Of a DNA stretch of 64,000 nt, positions 1-12,239 are shown in pieces. Each line of letters begins with the position of its first letter. Positions within the stretch are counted from its first letter, which is position 1. Location of the stretch: contig NZ_AP023065.1 in the NCBI RefSeq assembly GCF_016593235.1, forward strand, positions 558,001 to 622,000, given 5' to 3'. The position numbers and the translations under genes are program-made. The DNA is from Nitratiruptor sp. YY09-18. Its GTDB lineage: Bacteria > Campylobacterota > Campylobacteria > Campylobacterales > Nitratiruptoraceae. Below the pieces are notes generated by a model. It was given only the letters and a program-made list of their open reading frames with translations, searched no databases and had not been told where the DNA came from.

Positions 1-350
1 GTATTGTTTTGATTGAGCGTAAGAATCCGCCTCTTGGTGTGGCGCTTCCTGGCGGATTTGTAGAGATTGGAGAGAGTGTGCAGGATGCACTGCTGCGAGA
101 AATGAGGGAAGAGACAAGTTTAGATGTAGAGATTATTCGCATCTTCAATGTCTACAGTGATCCCAAGAGGGATCCACGCTTTCACACTGTATCAGTTACT
201 TTTGAGTGCAAAGCCTCACAAATGCCAAAAGCAAATGATGATGCAAAAAAGGCTGCTATTTATAAACTTGAAGAGATACCATGGAAAAGACTTGTTTTTG
301 ACCATGCGAAAATTTTGAGGGATTTTTTAGAAGACAGGTCGTGTATCTAA
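1..350 (+). CDS. NUDIX hydrolase, 5' end cut by window
   Basis: The reading frame is already open at the window edge (codons in frame from base 3), so the N-terminus is missing. The visible part carries a NUDIX box (GGFVEIGE...REMREET), the metal-binding helix-loop-helix that hydrolyses nucleoside diphosphates linked to another group. One motif position is atypical: the usual Gly after the REUXEE core is Ser. The following [20 protein letters not shown] resembles the ADP-ribose pyrophosphatase and 8-oxo-dGTPase-like small NUDIX proteins; the substrate cannot be read from sequence. It converges on the PilZ gene, the two stops overlapping by 4 bp. Confidence 0.85.
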   Translation, partial: IVLIERKNPPLGVALPGGFVEIGESVQDALLREMREETSLDVEIIRIFNVYSDPKRDPRFHTVSVTFECKASQMPKANDDAKKAAIYKLEEIPWKRLVFDHAKILRDFLEDRSCI

Positions 351-1243
351 ATAATTTCATCTTTGAGATTGGTTTGAATATACTTTGCTATAACAAAATG
401 GGTGTGACTATCAATATTGGTAAATTGTAAGCCATACTGTCCTGGTCCATCATATGTGATGTGCGCTTTGACTATAGCTTCAGCCTCTATACCTTCATAA
501 GTGAGTTTGAATTTTACTTCTAGTTGATCACCCTGCTTAAAAGCATCTTCATCTACACAAATTTTCACACCGCCTTCTGAAATATTGCATATTTTACATT
601 TGTAGTAGGGGTAATCTCTGAGACGTCCTACCTTTTTGACCAGTCCATCGATATCGACTTCGATACGTGGGTATTTTCTTTTTGCCAAAACTTCAATATT
701 TTGGGAATGAGGAATTTGTAAGAATTTATTCTCAAAATACTTCAAAACATCTTCAACGACTGTATTGAATTTGTAGGCTATGAGATGGCGTATCTCAAAA
801 ATGACAAATCCTTGCATACCATTTTTGAATCTATCCATATTGGCATGGAGATCGATCTGCCACAACCCGTAATCATCATAATTTTTTATTAATGTTATAG
901 GATTGTAAGAAAACCTGTCAAAATAGAATTTTGCCTTTTGCTGTTCACGTATCTCTTTTGTGGAATAGATCCGTTGGGTAATGCCTGAGGTAAATCCCAA
1001 TTTATCTTCAATAGAGGAGATCATAGCGCTATCAAATTTTGGAGCTATTTCACGATATTTTTGTACTACCTGGTTGAAAAAATCTTTATTGACAAGGACT
1101 CTACTTGGATCGAGATCGCACTGTTGTGCATAGTCGTAAAGGAATGTTATTTCTTGAGCAGTAAGATCATGAATTTTTGCATTCTTGTAAAAATCTTCTA
1201 TCGTCATACTAGATCTATCTTTTTTATTTATATTCATCTTCAT
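347..1243 (-). CDS. PilZ domain protein (candidate c-di-GMP receptor)
   Basis: A 298-residue protein. The C-terminal ~110 residues form a PilZ domain: the RKYPR segment matches the RxxxR motif and NISEGG matches the D/N-x-S-x-x-G motif, the two elements that bind c-di-GMP in this family. The N-terminal ~190 residues have no domain I recognise and no membrane segment. It begins about 50 bp downstream of tRNA-Asp on the same strand with no clear terminator between, so read-through from the tRNA operon is possible. ATGs at 1243 and 1237 both lack a good Shine-Dalgarno, and Met13 is a third option, so the start is uncertain. Function beyond c-di-GMP binding is unknown. Confidence 0.8.
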   Translation of the reverse strand: MKMNINKKDRSSMTIEDFYKNAKIHDLTAQEITFLYDYAQQCDLDPSRVLVNKDFFNQVVQKYREIAPKFDSAMISSIEDKLGFTSGITQRIYSTKEIREQQKAKFYFDRFSYNPITLIKNYDDYGLWQIDLHANMDRFKNGMQGFVIFEIRHLIAYKFNTVVEDVLKYFENKFLQIPHSQNIEVLAKRKYPRIEVDIDGLVKKVGRLRDYPYYKCKICNISEGGVKICVDEDAFKQGDQLEVKFKLTYEGIEAEAIVKAHITYDGPGQYGLQFTNIDSHTHFVIAKYIQTNLKDEII

Positions 1244-1292
1244 GTAAAAAGTATAGCAAAGAAGCGTTGCAGAAGTGTTGCAAAGGAGGATA

Positions 1293-1371
<79 letters not shown>

Positions 1372-1373
1372 AA

Positions 1374-1449
1374 TGGTGGTCGCTAGTGGACTCGAACCAC
1401 TGACCACTTGCTTGTAAGGCAAGCGCTCTACCAACTGAGCTAAGCGACC
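1374..1449 (-). tRNA. tRNA-Val (TAC)
   Basis: A 76-nt cloverleaf with acceptor GGTCGCT/AGCGACC, discriminator A and encoded CCA. The anticodon loop CTTACAA gives TAC. Two bases separate it from tRNA-Asp. Confidence 0.97.
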
Positions 1450-1455
1450 ATCATA

Positions 1456-1531
1456 TGGCGACCCCTAGGGGATTTGAACCCCTGTGACCACCGTGAAAGG
1501 GTGGCATCCTTGGCCACTAGATGAAGGGGTC
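1456..1531 (-). tRNA. tRNA-Glu (TTC)
   Basis: A 76-nt cloverleaf with acceptor GACCCCT/AGGGGTC, discriminator G and encoded CCA. The anticodon loop CTTTCAC gives TTC. Confidence 0.97.
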
Positions 1532-1536
1532 GCAAG

Positions 1537-1612
1537 TGGTGACCCGTGTTGGATTCGAACCAACGGCCCACTCCTTAAAAGGGAGTTGCTCTACCAACTG
1601 AGCTAACGGGTC
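1537..1612 (-). tRNA. tRNA-Lys (TTT)
   Basis: A 76-nt cloverleaf with acceptor GACCCGT/ACGGGTC, discriminator A and encoded CCA. The anticodon loop CTTTTAA gives TTT. It is the first tRNA after the promoter and leader hairpin. Confidence 0.97.
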
Positions 1613-1619
1613 AAACCTT

Positions 1620-1646
1620 CGCGATTATGGGCTTTTGCCTATCGCG
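1620..1646 (-). other. leader hairpin of the tRNA-Lys-Glu-Val-Asp operon
   Basis: CGCGAT and ATCGCG form a 6-bp outer stem, with an inner GGC/GCC pair and a 4-nt loop. It lies between the -10 element and tRNA-Lys, so it would be in the 5' leader of the primary transcript. A role in RNA processing or folding is a guess. Confidence 0.5.
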
Positions 1647-1664
1647 TTTGCGAATGTGAGTGAA

Positions 1665-1693
1665 ATTATAAGAAAAAAATTTTGAGATGTCAA
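1665..1693 (-). promoter_or_regulatory. consensus sigma-70 promoter of the tRNA-Lys operon
   Basis: Reading the minus strand, TTGACA (1688-1693), a 17-bp T-rich spacer and TATAAT (1665-1670) match the housekeeping consensus exactly. The core continues as TATAATTTCAC, the same 11 bases found at the tRNA-Gln promoter near 9767. Confidence 0.9.
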
Positions 1694-1698
1694 GAGTT

Positions 1699-2787
1699 TT
1701 AGAAAAGTTCCTCTTTTGCAATTTCAAAGAGGAGTCTGACTCCATACATTGCTGCTTGATACTGGATATAGTTGCGATCACCCTTAAAGTGCATAGTGCG
1801 AATAAGTTCGCTCTCTTTACCTCTACATCCTACAACTACCGTTCCTACGGGTTTTGTGGGAGTTGCACCACCTGGTCCTGCTATACCGCTAATGGCTATT
1901 GCATAGTCTGCACTAGCTACTTTGAGAGCTCCTCGTAGCATCTCTTCTACTGTCTCTTCGCTCACAGCCCCAAAGGCTTCGAGTGTCTCTTTTTTCACAC
2001 CTAGCCATGCATGTTTGATCTCATTTGCATATGTAACAAGTGAACCGTTGAATATGTTTGATGAGCCAGGAATTTTGGTCAAGAGGCTTGCTAACAATCC
2101 TCCTGTACAGCTCTCAGCAAATGTAATCGTTTTGTGTGCAATAGTAAATCGCTCTATGAGATACTCAAATACATTGTGGGCTACGATCATACTCTGGGGT
2201 AGCATGAGTTTGAGATTTTGGACAAAGATTGCAAGATCTCCATACTTTTTGTTATAGACAAATACTTTGTGAAGTTCCGGAGTCTCTTGTGTCAAAACAT
2301 AGCCAATATCATAGCTCTTGGCTAGTGGATCAATCTTCTCCATTATCTGTGCTCTATCCAAACCAAAAATAAATAAATTGGTAGATTCGTTTTGTAGTCC
2401 TAGCAATATTTTTGGTAGCTTTTCACCAATTTTAACACGTAAAAGATTTATCGCAGAGGGGTTTGCTTCAATCAAAAATGAGTTCGATTCTGCAGCGGTC
2501 GCTTTTGTAGGAACTAAAAAGTTCTCTTTTGCAACGAGTGTATCATCATAGAGAGTAGCGATAATTTTACTTACAGTAGGATAGCTCTCATAGGTTGTGA
2601 CAATCAAAAGATTTCTATACTCTTTTGCAAAATCTGCTATATGGACAAAAAGATTTTTATCCCGCTCTTTATAAAAAACAATCGCACTTATTGTATCCAC
2701 ATTTTTAAGCAGTTGGCGCTTGACATAGGAGACAAACTCGTCATTGATCTGAAACTCTTTCCCTATGAAGAGGAGGGCTGTTTGCAT
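1699..2787 (-). CDS. cinA: CinA-like protein with PncC nicotinamide-nucleotide amidase domain
   Basis: A 362-residue protein. The last ~155 residues are a well-conserved CinA C-terminal (PncC) domain: the FAESCTGG motif, the [11 protein letters not shown] segment and the SGIAGPGG motif are all present. This family deamidates nicotinamide mononucleotide to nicotinate mononucleotide in pyridine nucleotide salvage. The N-terminal ~200 residues align only loosely with the MoaB/COG1058-like half of full CinA and lack its glycine-rich GGLGPT-type loop, so the N-domain looks degenerate. AAAGG six bases before the ATG supports the start. It is transcribed divergently from ileS. Confidence 0.85.
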   Translation of the reverse strand: MQTALLFIGKEFQINDEFVSYVKRQLLKNVDTISAIVFYKERDKNLFVHIADFAKEYRNLLIVTTYESYPTVSKIIATLYDDTLVAKENFLVPTKATAAESNSFLIEANPSAINLLRVKIGEKLPKILLGLQNESTNLFIFGLDRAQIMEKIDPLAKSYDIGYVLTQETPELHKVFVYNKKYGDLAIFVQNLKLMLPQSMIVAHNVFEYLIERFTIAHKTITFAESCTGGLLASLLTKIPGSSNIFNGSLVTYANEIKHAWLGVKKETLEAFGAVSEETVEEMLRGALKVASADYAIAISGIAGPGGATPTKPVGTVVVGCRGKESELIRTMHFKGDRNYIQYQAAMYGVRLLFEIAKEELF

Positions 2788-2810
2788 AGAGAACCTTTGT
2801 GATTTTTTTG

Positions 2811-2819
2811 ATTATAGCA
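2811..2819 (-). promoter_or_regulatory. extended -10 element of the cinA-like gene
   Basis: On the minus strand TGCTATAAT gives an extended -10. It is about 24 bp before the ATG of the cinA-like gene, in the divergent gap with ileS. I see no clear -35 element. Confidence 0.6.
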
Positions 2820-2885
2820 AATATTCAGTACCTTTTAATTACTTTTTTTATAAAATATATCTTAAAAAATCAAAAAGAGGGTTGT

Positions 2886-5630
2886 ATGGACTATAAAGAG
2901 ACGCTCCTTTTGCCCAAAACCACTTTTCCTATGCGAGGAAATCTGCCGCAAAATGAACCAAAAAGATATGCAAGATGGTTTGAGAATAAAGTTTACGAGA
3001 AGATGAAAAAGAAAAGAGAAGGAAGACCTCTCTTTACTCTCCACGATGGTCCTCCTTATGCTAATGGACATATTCATATTGGCCATGCACTCAATAAAAT
3101 TCTCAAAGACATTATTGTCAAATTTAACTACTTTGAAGGGAATGCTGTTCGTTTTACTCCTGGATGGGATTGTCATGGATTGCCAATTGAGCAGCAAGTA
3201 GAAAAGAAAATCGGTACAAAGAAAAAAGAGGAACTTCCAAAGACAAAAATCAGAGAGCTGTGTCGTGAACATGCCAGCAAATTTGTCAATATTCAAAGAG
3301 AAGAGTTTAAAAATCTTGGTGTAATAGCAGATTGGGAAAATCCTTATTTGACAATGGATTATGCCTTTGAAGCTGATATCTACCGTGCTCTTTGCGAAAT
3401 AGCAAAAGAGGGCCTTTTGGTTGAGCGCAGCAAGCCTGTATATTGGAGCTGGGCAGCAAAGACTGCATTGGCTGAAGCAGAAGTGGAGTATGAAGATAAG
3501 GTAAGTCCGTCGATATATGTAGCTTTTAAGCTTGATAAAGATGCTGCAGAAAAGATCGGAAAAGATGCTAGTATTATCATATGGACTACAACCCCTTGGA
3601 CTCTTCCAGCAAACACAGGAATTGCCCTCAATCCAGATATTTCGTATGTACTTACAAGTGATGGCTATATAGTTGCAGAAGATCTGTATGAAGAACTTCA
3701 AGAAAAAGAGATAGTCAAAGGGGAGGTAGAGAGGAAAGTTGCAGCAAAAGAGCTTGAAAATCTTCATGCAATCAATCCTCTTAATGGTCGTCGTAGCCGC
3801 ATAGTTCTTGGAGAGCATGTTACAACAGAAAGTGGGACAGGGGCGGTCCATACTGCACCAGGACATGGTGAGGATGACTATCGTGTAGGACTTGCTTACA
3901 ATCTTGAAGTACTTATGCCAGTAGATGATGAAGGGCGCTATGATGAGACGATAGTGCGAGAAAAACTCTTGCCCGAAGAGTTTGTGGGGATGAATGTATT
4001 TGAAGCAAACGAGAAGATTTTAGAGCTTCTGGGAGAGAGTCTTTTAAAAGCAGAGAATATCAAACACTCCTATCCACACTGTTGGAGAACACATAAGCCT
4101 ATTATTTTTCGTGCTACAAAGCAGTGGTTCATTGCTGTGGATAAAGCGCCAAAAGAGCTACAAAAGACACTCCGCCAGATAGCTTTGGAAGAGGTGGAAA
4201 AGACTGCCTTTTATCCAGAGTGGGGACGAAACCGTTTGCGTGCGATGATAGAGAATCGACCAGACTGGTGTATATCCCGCCAGCGTGACTGGGGTGTGCC
4301 AATTGCATTTTTTAGAGACAAAACTACAGGTGAAGTCATTTTAGATGAGAAGGTACTCAATTATATAGCGATGATTTTTGAGCGTTTTGGAAGCGATGCT
4401 TGGTATAGTATGGAGATAAAAGATCTGCTCTATCCAGGAAGTGGTTATGATCCGCAGAATCTAGAAAAAGTCATGGATATTCTTGATGTTTGGTTTGATA
4501 GTGGATCAACCTGGTATGCAGTGCTCAAATCTCGCCGCTATGATGCAGGAGAGTATCCGGCTGATCTCTATTTAGAAGGAAGTGATCAACACAGGGGTTG
4601 GTTTCAAAGCTCACTCTTAGTAAGCAGTGCTATAGAGAAAAAAGCACCATTCAAAGCTATTCTCACTCATGGGTTTACAGTCGATGAAAAGGGTGAGAAG
4701 ATGAGCAAATCCAAAGGCAATGTAGTTGCTCCTCAAGATGTTGCGAAAAAATTTGGAGTTGAGATTTTACGCCTTTGGGTAGCTATGAGTGACTATCAAA
4801 GTGATCTTAAGATCAGTGAAAATATCCTCAAGCAGATTGCGGAGCAATATAGGAAACTGCGTAATACTTTTCGTTTTATGCTAGCTAATATCAATGATCT
4901 TGATACTATTAATGAAGAGTTTGGTGTACTTGATCGCTGGATTTTGACCAAAGCAAAAAGAGTATTTGAGCAGGTAGAGGAACATTTCAAAAACTACGAA
5001 TTTGCAAAAGGCTTTAATATTCTCAATAATTTTATAGTGAATGAATTTAGTGGCATCTACCTCGATGTATGTAAAGATCGCCTTTACTGTGATGCGCTCA
5101 ATGATCCTCATAGACGTGCGAGCCAAAGTGCTATGGCTCTCATTGCCAAATCGATGCTTGGTCTTATTGCCCCTGTACTTACCTATACGGCTGATGAGAT
5201 AGTAGAACATGCACCACAAATTTTAAAAGGCACAAAAGTGTCAATTTTTGATTTTGAGATAGAGAGACTTCCAGAAATTACAGCTGCATTTGATGAAGTG
5301 TATATGTTGGAAGCTAGAAGAAAATTCAATGAAATTATTGATAATCTCAAAAAAGAGAAGCTTATCAAATCATCTTTGGAAGTAGTTATTGATACTCATG
5401 CAAAAAAAGTGCTAGCTCTTCCAAAGACTGAGCGTGAAGATTGGTTTATAGTTAGCGGCGTTGATAGTGAAATAGGTGGAGAGGAGCTTGGTAGATTCGA
5501 AGTTGATGGAGATAAATTTGTGATCAAAATAGCTACGCTGCATAAGTGTCCTCGCTGTTGGAAATATCAAGCAATTGAGCCTGAGGCTCTTTGTGAGCGT
5601 TGCCAAAAGGTAGTAGATGGACTTGAGTAA
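2886..5630 (+). CDS. ileS: isoleucyl-tRNA synthetase
   Basis: A class I synthetase that charges tRNA-Ile, 914 residues from the ATG at 2886. The frame is open to 2799, but the ATG at 2886 has GAGG upstream and gives the family N-terminus. HIGH is at residues 64-67, and KMSKS is at about 605-609. The large CP1 editing insert lies between them, with the [10 protein letters not shown]-type editing motif. A C-terminal zinc ribbon (CPRC...CERC, near residues 888-905) is complete. The last 14 bases overlap a small membrane ORF that leads into gatA. Confidence 0.97.
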   Translation: MDYKETLLLPKTTFPMRGNLPQNEPKRYARWFENKVYEKMKKKREGRPLFTLHDGPPYANGHIHIGHALNKILKDIIVKFNYFEGNAVRFTPGWDCHGLPIEQQVEKKIGTKKKEELPKTKIRELCREHASKFVNIQREEFKNLGVIADWENPYLTMDYAFEADIYRALCEIAKEGLLVERSKPVYWSWAAKTALAEAEVEYEDKVSPSIYVAFKLDKDAAEKIGKDASIIIWTTTPWTLPANTGIALNPDISYVLTSDGYIVAEDLYEELQEKEIVKGEVERKVAAKELENLHAINPLNGRRSRIVLGEHVTTESGTGAVHTAPGHGEDDYRVGLAYNLEVLMPVDDEGRYDETIVREKLLPEEFVGMNVFEANEKILELLGESLLKAENIKHSYPHCWRTHKPIIFRATKQWFIAVDKAPKELQKTLRQIALEEVEKTAFYPEWGRNRLRAMIENRPDWCISRQRDWGVPIAFFRDKTTGEVILDEKVLNYIAMIFERFGSDAWYSMEIKDLLYPGSGYDPQNLEKVMDILDVWFDSGSTWYAVLKSRRYDAGEYPADLYLEGSDQHRGWFQSSLLVSSAIEKKAPFKAILTHGFTVDEKGEKMSKSKGNVVAPQDVAKKFGVEILRLWVAMSDYQSDLKISENILKQIAEQYRKLRNTFRFMLANINDLDTINEEFGVLDRWILTKAKRVFEQVEEHFKNYEFAKGFNILNNFIVNEFSGIYLDVCKDRLYCDALNDPHRRASQSAMALIAKSMLGLIAPVLTYTADEIVEHAPQILKGTKVSIFDFEIERLPEITAAFDEVYMLEARRKFNEIIDNLKKEKLIKSSLEVVIDTHAKKVLALPKTEREDWFIVSGVDSEIGGEELGRFEVDGDKFVIKIATLHKCPRCWKYQAIEPEALCERCQKVVDGLE

Positions 5631-5717
5631 GCCGGTACCACCAAGTGCTATTGTATGGGCTATTATATTTTTTCTATTATTAGTATTTATTGGGATTTTA
5701 TTTGTAAGGAGAATGCG

Positions 5718-5721
<4 letters not shown>
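5617..5721 (+). CDS. 34-residue single-span membrane micro-protein
   Basis: This small ORF starts at an ATG inside the 3' end of ileS, in another frame, with AAAAGG six bases upstream. It encodes [14 protein letters not shown], then a hydrophobic run of about 20 residues, then FVRRMR. That is a short proline-containing N-terminus, one transmembrane helix and a positive C-terminal tail, which predicts an N-out/C-in orientation. Its TGA (5719-5721) overlaps the TTG start of gatA, and the gatA ribosome-binding site lies inside it. Both overlaps suggest translational coupling. I do not recognise a family, and expression is unproven. Confidence 0.65.
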
Positions 5722-8494
<2,773 letters not shown>

Positions 8495-8496
<2 letters not shown>

Positions 8497-8518
8497 GAGG
8501 CTCTGCCTCTTGTCTTTT
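8495..8518 (+). terminator. terminator after guaB
   Basis: AAGAGGC (8495-8501), a TCT loop and GCCTCTT (8505-8511) make a 7-bp stem that begins within the guaB stop codon. It is followed by a short pyrimidine run (TTGTCTTTTC). Confidence 0.7.
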
Positions 8519-8565
8519 CTTATTACTTTTTGTAATATATTCCTACAACTTTGCAAAGGTTTTTT

Positions 8566-9747
8566 ATGAATCCATTTGAGCGCTATCAGACATTTATCGT
8601 CCAGCAATCATCCAAAGAGGGTCCAATCTCTCCTCCAATTGTTGGCTCTGCATCCTTTGCCTATGGTGATCCACAAACTGCTGAGGATATCTTCGCTGGA
8701 AAGGTTGCAAAACCACTCTATGCAAGAATGGGCAATCCAACAGTAGCAAGGCTAGAGAGCGCAATAGCAGCAATCGATGAAGCTGATGGTGCAGTAGCTA
8801 CAGCAAGTGGAATGGGTGCGATTGCTGCGGTATTGAGTGCATTTTTGCAAAGTGGGGATGAGGTGGTATGCGTTGGCTCACTGTTTGGTGGTACATATGC
8901 GCTTTTGACGCAGACATTGCAAAGATTTGGTATTAAGAGCCGCTTTTATAAGAAGGCTGATGATGTAGAGATTACAAAAAATACAAAGATGCTCTTTTGT
9001 GAAAGTGTGGGTAATCCTACCACAACCATTGTCGATTTTGCCAAGATGCAAGAGATTGCGAAAAATTATGGAGTTTTATTTGTAGTGGATAATACTCTAA
9101 CGCCACTTCTTTTCAATCCATTCGATTGGGGCGCTGATATAGTAGTCTATTCGACTACGAAAATTCTCAGTGGACATTCACAATCCCTTGGAGGAGCGGT
9201 TGTTTTTAAAGAGCCTCGAGAAGCGCTATTTGATAAATTTTCTTTTTTAAAGCAGTTTTATGACAAACTTGGTGCAAAAGCTATCATGGGAGTTATCAAA
9301 AAAAGGGTAATGCGCGATTTTGGTATGAGTATGAGTGCTTATAATGCATATCTTACCCTTCTAGGTCTTGAAACTCTAGCTCTACGCATCCAAAGAGTAA
9401 TACACAATGCCCAGTATGTGGCACAAGAGTTGGAAAAATCTATCAAAGTCCTCTATAACCAAAACAGTAACTTTTTTCCTTATGGCATTGGACAAATGAT
9501 GAGCATCGATTTAGAAAATAAAAATAGGGCATTTGCTTTCTTGCAAAAAAGTAAATTTCTCTATATTACTGCAAATATTGGAGACGCAAGAACGTTGGGA
9601 TTGCATATGCAAAGCACAATATACTCTGATTTTAGCACAGAGGTACAAGAGTACTTTGGCATAACCCCAGGGCTAGTGAGACTCTCTATTGGTCTAGAGA
9701 ATCCGCAAGCAATTGTGCAAGACTTTTTGCAAAGCCTCAACTCTTGA
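8566..9747 (+). CDS. Cys/Met-metabolism PLP enzyme (trans-sulfuration family)
   Basis: A 393-residue fold-type I PLP enzyme of the MetB/MetC/MetY/MetZ family, which acts on homoserine esters, cystathionine or methionine. Lys199 in STTKILSGHS is the PLP lysine, and the conserved YARMGNPT and ATASGMGAI segments are present. ATG 8566 has AAAGG six bases upstream; a TTG at 8551 is also in frame but less likely. Family members are too alike to separate by eye: acetylhomoserine sulfhydrylase, cystathionine gamma-synthase and methionine gamma-lyase all remain possible. A second, longer family member (metY) lies 1.1 kb away, so the two probably differ in substrate. Confidence 0.85.
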   Translation: MNPFERYQTFIVQQSSKEGPISPPIVGSASFAYGDPQTAEDIFAGKVAKPLYARMGNPTVARLESAIAAIDEADGAVATASGMGAIAAVLSAFLQSGDEVVCVGSLFGGTYALLTQTLQRFGIKSRFYKKADDVEITKNTKMLFCESVGNPTTTIVDFAKMQEIAKNYGVLFVVDNTLTPLLFNPFDWGADIVVYSTTKILSGHSQSLGGAVVFKEPREALFDKFSFLKQFYDKLGAKAIMGVIKKRVMRDFGMSMSAYNAYLTLLGLETLALRIQRVIHNAQYVAQELEKSIKVLYNQNSNFFPYGIGQMMSIDLENKNRAFAFLQKSKFLYITANIGDARTLGLHMQSTIYSDFSTEVQEYFGITPGLVRLSIGLENPQAIVQDFLQSLNS

Positions 9748-9772
9748 CAAAGAGAGAAAAATCTTTTATAAT
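9744..9772 (+). promoter_or_regulatory. consensus sigma-70 promoter for tRNA-Gln/tRNA-fMet
   Basis: TTGACA (9744-9749), a 17-bp spacer and TATAAT (9767-9772) match the consensus exactly. The -35 element overlaps the TGA stop of the upstream PLP-enzyme gene. The core TATAATTTCAC is shared with the other tRNA promoter. Confidence 0.9.
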
Positions 9773-9806
9773 TTCACCGCAATTCAACGAACAACTCATG
9801 AAAGAT

Positions 9807-9881
9807 TGGGGTGTCGCCAAGCGGTAAGGCAGCGGGTTTTGGTCCCGCCATTCGGGGGTTCGAATCCTCCCACCCCAGCCA
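9807..9881 (+). tRNA. tRNA-Gln (TTG)
   Basis: A 75-nt cloverleaf starting TGGGGTGTCGCC and ending CCCCAGCCA, with encoded CCA and anticodon TTG. It has the usual bacterial tRNA-Gln U1-A72 weak first pair. Confidence 0.97.
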
Positions 9882-9895
9882 TGATCTTCGCATAT

Positions 9896-9972
<77 letters not shown>

Positions 9973-10032
9973 AATTAATTCTTCCTTAACGAAAAATCCA
10001 CTATCATAACAGCAAAAATCAAAGGTTTTTTT

Positions 10033-10857
10033 ATGATTAAAAAGTGTCTGTTTCCTGCTGCTGGGTATGGTACCCGTTTTTTGCCAGCTACAAAGGCGAT
10101 TCCAAAAGAGATGCTTCCCGTCGTCAACAAACCTCTCATCCAGTATGGAGTCGAAGAGGCGATAGAAGCTGGTATGGATACTATGGCTATCATTACAGGG
10201 CGCGGTAAAAGAGCAATTGAGGATCATTTTGATATCAGTTATGAATTGGAGCATCAGATCAAAGGAACTTCTAAAGAGCATCTTCTCAAAAATATTCGTT
10301 CTCTTGTAGAAAACTATACATTTACCTACACTCGCCAAAAGCAGATGTTAGGCCTAGGACATGCAGTACTAACAGGTGAGACTCTTATAGGAAATGAACC
10401 TTTTGGTGTAGTACTTGCTGATGATTTGTGTGAGGGTGAAGACAAAGGTGTATTGGCACAAATGGTAGAAGTTTTTGCAAAGTTTCGTACATCTATCGTT
10501 GCAGTTATGGAGGTTGATCCAAAGGATATAAGTAAATATGGTGTTGTAAAAGCTAAAGAGATAGAAAATGGAATATATATGGTTGAAGATATGGTAGAAA
10601 AACCATCCAGTGAAGAGGCTCCTAGTAATTTAGCAATAATTGGCCGGTATATACTTACTCCCGATATATTTTCTATTCTACGTACAACTAAACCTGGATC
10701 CGGTGGAGAGATACAACTTACTGATGCACTTAAAGTGCAGGCACAGCAAAATATGGTCATAGCCTATAAATTTAAAGGAAGACGTTTTGATTGCGGAAGT
10801 GTGGCAGGTTTTGTAGAGGCTACCAATTATTTTTTTCAAAAGTTTGCGCAAGAATAA
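10033..10857 (+). CDS. galU: UTP-glucose-1-phosphate uridylyltransferase
   Basis: Makes UDP-glucose from UTP and glucose-1-phosphate. The 274-residue protein opens with the family nucleotide-binding signature FPAAGYGTRFLPATKAIPKE. It continues with KPLIQYGVEEA, the metal-binding region around LADDLCE, and VEKPSSEEAPSNLAIIGRY. The length is typical of bacterial GalU. AAAGG lies upstream of the ATG. UDP-glucose is a substrate for the galE epimerase encoded at the end of the pgl locus, so this gene may feed surface-glycan synthesis. Confidence 0.95.
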   Translation: MIKKCLFPAAGYGTRFLPATKAIPKEMLPVVNKPLIQYGVEEAIEAGMDTMAIITGRGKRAIEDHFDISYELEHQIKGTSKEHLLKNIRSLVENYTFTYTRQKQMLGLGHAVLTGETLIGNEPFGVVLADDLCEGEDKGVLAQMVEVFAKFRTSIVAVMEVDPKDISKYGVVKAKEIENGIYMVEDMVEKPSSEEAPSNLAIIGRYILTPDIFSILRTTKPGSGGEIQLTDALKVQAQQNMVIAYKFKGRRFDCGSVAGFVEATNYFFQKFAQE

Positions 10858-10862
10858 TCTGC

Positions 10863-10868
10863 TATAAT
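10863..10868 (+). promoter_or_regulatory. -10 element before metY
   Basis: TATAAT lies 27 bp before the metY ATG, straight after the galU stop. No good -35 lies at 16-18 bp spacing, so this is a partial promoter call. Confidence 0.5.
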
Positions 10869-10895
10869 TATAAAAAAAACTTATCAGGATGAAAG

Positions 10896-12155
10896 ATGAA
10901 AAAAGAGACCTTGGCTTTGCATGCTGGCTACACAAAAGATGAGCAAAAGACGATGGCGGTACCCATCTATATGTCCACAGCATATGCATTTGATAGTGCT
11001 GAACATGCTGCAAACCTCTTTGCTCTCAAAGAGCTAGGAAATATTTACACCCGCATTGGGAACCCTACAACAGATGTATTTGAGAAGCGTTTTGCCGCAT
11101 TGGAAGGTGGAGAGGCAGCACTTGCAACTGCTAGTGGTATGGCTGCGATTACCTATAGTGTACTCAATCTATGCGAAGCAGGTGACAATATCGTCGCAGC
11201 CAATCAGCTCTATGGAGGTACAGTTACGCTCTTTACCCATACCCTTAAGCGTCTCGGTATCGAAGCACGCATGTTTGATGTGCATAAGCCTGAGCAGCTT
11301 GAAGATCTCCTAGATGAAAAGACAAAGCTCATCTTCTTTGAATCTATCACCAATCCAAGCATCGATGTGCCAGATTTTGAAGCAATTGTTGCTATAGCAA
11401 ATAAATATGGAATCATCACGATAGTAGACAATACTGTTGCAACACCAATGCTATGTAGCCCTCTTGAACTTGGCGTCGATGTGGTGGTGCACAGTACAAG
11501 TAAATATACAACAGGTCAAGGTCTAGCGTTGGGTGGCATTATCGTAGAGGGTAGAAGTGCGAAAGAGAAGCTTCTTGATAAGAGTCGCTATCCTCACTTT
11601 AACGAACCAGATGCAAGCTATCATGGGCTTATATACAACGAGACACCATTTCCGCCATTTATCTTGCGCGCACGTTTGAGCCTCTTGCGTGATATGGGAG
11701 CAGCTCCAAGTCCATTTAATAGTTGGCTTTTTATCCAAGGATTGGAGCATTTGAGTTTGCGTATAAAGCAGCATAGCCAAAGTGCCCTAGCAATTGCCAA
11801 ATGGCTCGCATCACATCCAAAAGTAAAAAAAGTCAACTATCCACTTCTTGAGGGGGATAAAAACTATAAAAATGCAAAAAAATATCTCAAAGGTGGAGCA
11901 AGTGGGCTTTTGAGTTTTGAGGTTGATAGCTTTGAAGAGGCAAAAAAGATTGCAGATAGCGTCAAAATTTTTAGCCGCGTTGTAAATATCGGTGATAGTA
12001 AATCAATCATCACACATCCAGCATCAACAACCCATCAGCAGTTGAGTGCCGAAGAGCTAGAGCTTGCAGGTGTGAGCGAAGGGCTTATACGCCTAAGCAT
12101 TGGTTTAGAAGCCGTTGAAGATCTCATCGCTGATCTTGAGCAGGCGATGAGCTAA
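10896..12155 (+). CDS. metY: O-acetylhomoserine aminocarboxypropyltransferase (sulfhydrylase)
   Basis: A 419-residue PLP enzyme that joins O-acetylhomoserine and sulfide to give homocysteine. The start KKETLALHAGYTKDEQ, the TRIGNPTTDVFEKR segment and the PLP lysine (residue 203, STSKYTTGQG) are typical of MetY. The extra central insert (HFNEPDASYHGL) and the ending SIGLEAVEDLIADLEQA separate it from the shorter gamma-synthases. metX, which makes its substrate, follows 84 bp downstream. Together with the PLP enzyme at 8566 it forms a sulfur-assimilation neighbourhood. Confidence 0.93.
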   Translation: MKKETLALHAGYTKDEQKTMAVPIYMSTAYAFDSAEHAANLFALKELGNIYTRIGNPTTDVFEKRFAALEGGEAALATASGMAAITYSVLNLCEAGDNIVAANQLYGGTVTLFTHTLKRLGIEARMFDVHKPEQLEDLLDEKTKLIFFESITNPSIDVPDFEAIVAIANKYGIITIVDNTVATPMLCSPLELGVDVVVHSTSKYTTGQGLALGGIIVEGRSAKEKLLDKSRYPHFNEPDASYHGLIYNETPFPPFILRARLSLLRDMGAAPSPFNSWLFIQGLEHLSLRIKQHSQSALAIAKWLASHPKVKKVNYPLLEGDKNYKNAKKYLKGGASGLLSFEVDSFEEAKKIADSVKIFSRVVNIGDSKSIITHPASTTHQQLSAEELELAGVSEGLIRLSIGLEAVEDLIADLEQAMS

Positions 12156-12202
12156 GAGATTAAAAATTTAGCACTGTTTATATATTTCATAAGAGCCATT
12201 TG

Positions 12203-12210
12203 AGTATAAT
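12203..12210 (+). promoter_or_regulatory. -10 element before metX
   Basis: AGTATAAT lies about 30 bp before the metX start in the 84-bp gap. The -35 region is AT-rich and not consensus. I see no S-box or other riboswitch fold here. Confidence 0.5.
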
Positions 12211-12239
12211 AAAGCGAAAATGTCACAAGAGGTTACTCA

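Noticed and set aside
1261-1290. Repeat of GTTGCA before tRNA-Asp as a terminator
   Set aside because: Two similar direct copies but no stem and T-run; not a terminator on the minus strand.
2862-3866. Long open frame (334 codons) antisense to ileS
   Set aside because: It is a compositional shadow of the ileS frame: Cys/Phe/Ile-rich, no domain, no ribosome site, and ileS is complete on the other strand.
5655-5717. Upstream extension of gatA from an ATG at 5655
   Set aside because: The extra 21 residues are out-of-frame sequence of the micro-protein; TTG 5718 has AAGGAG at correct spacing and gives the family N-terminus.
12156-12239. Possible SAM riboswitch before metX
   Set aside because: The 84-bp gap is AT-rich and too short for a full SAM aptamer; no conserved S-box or SAM-II pattern seen.
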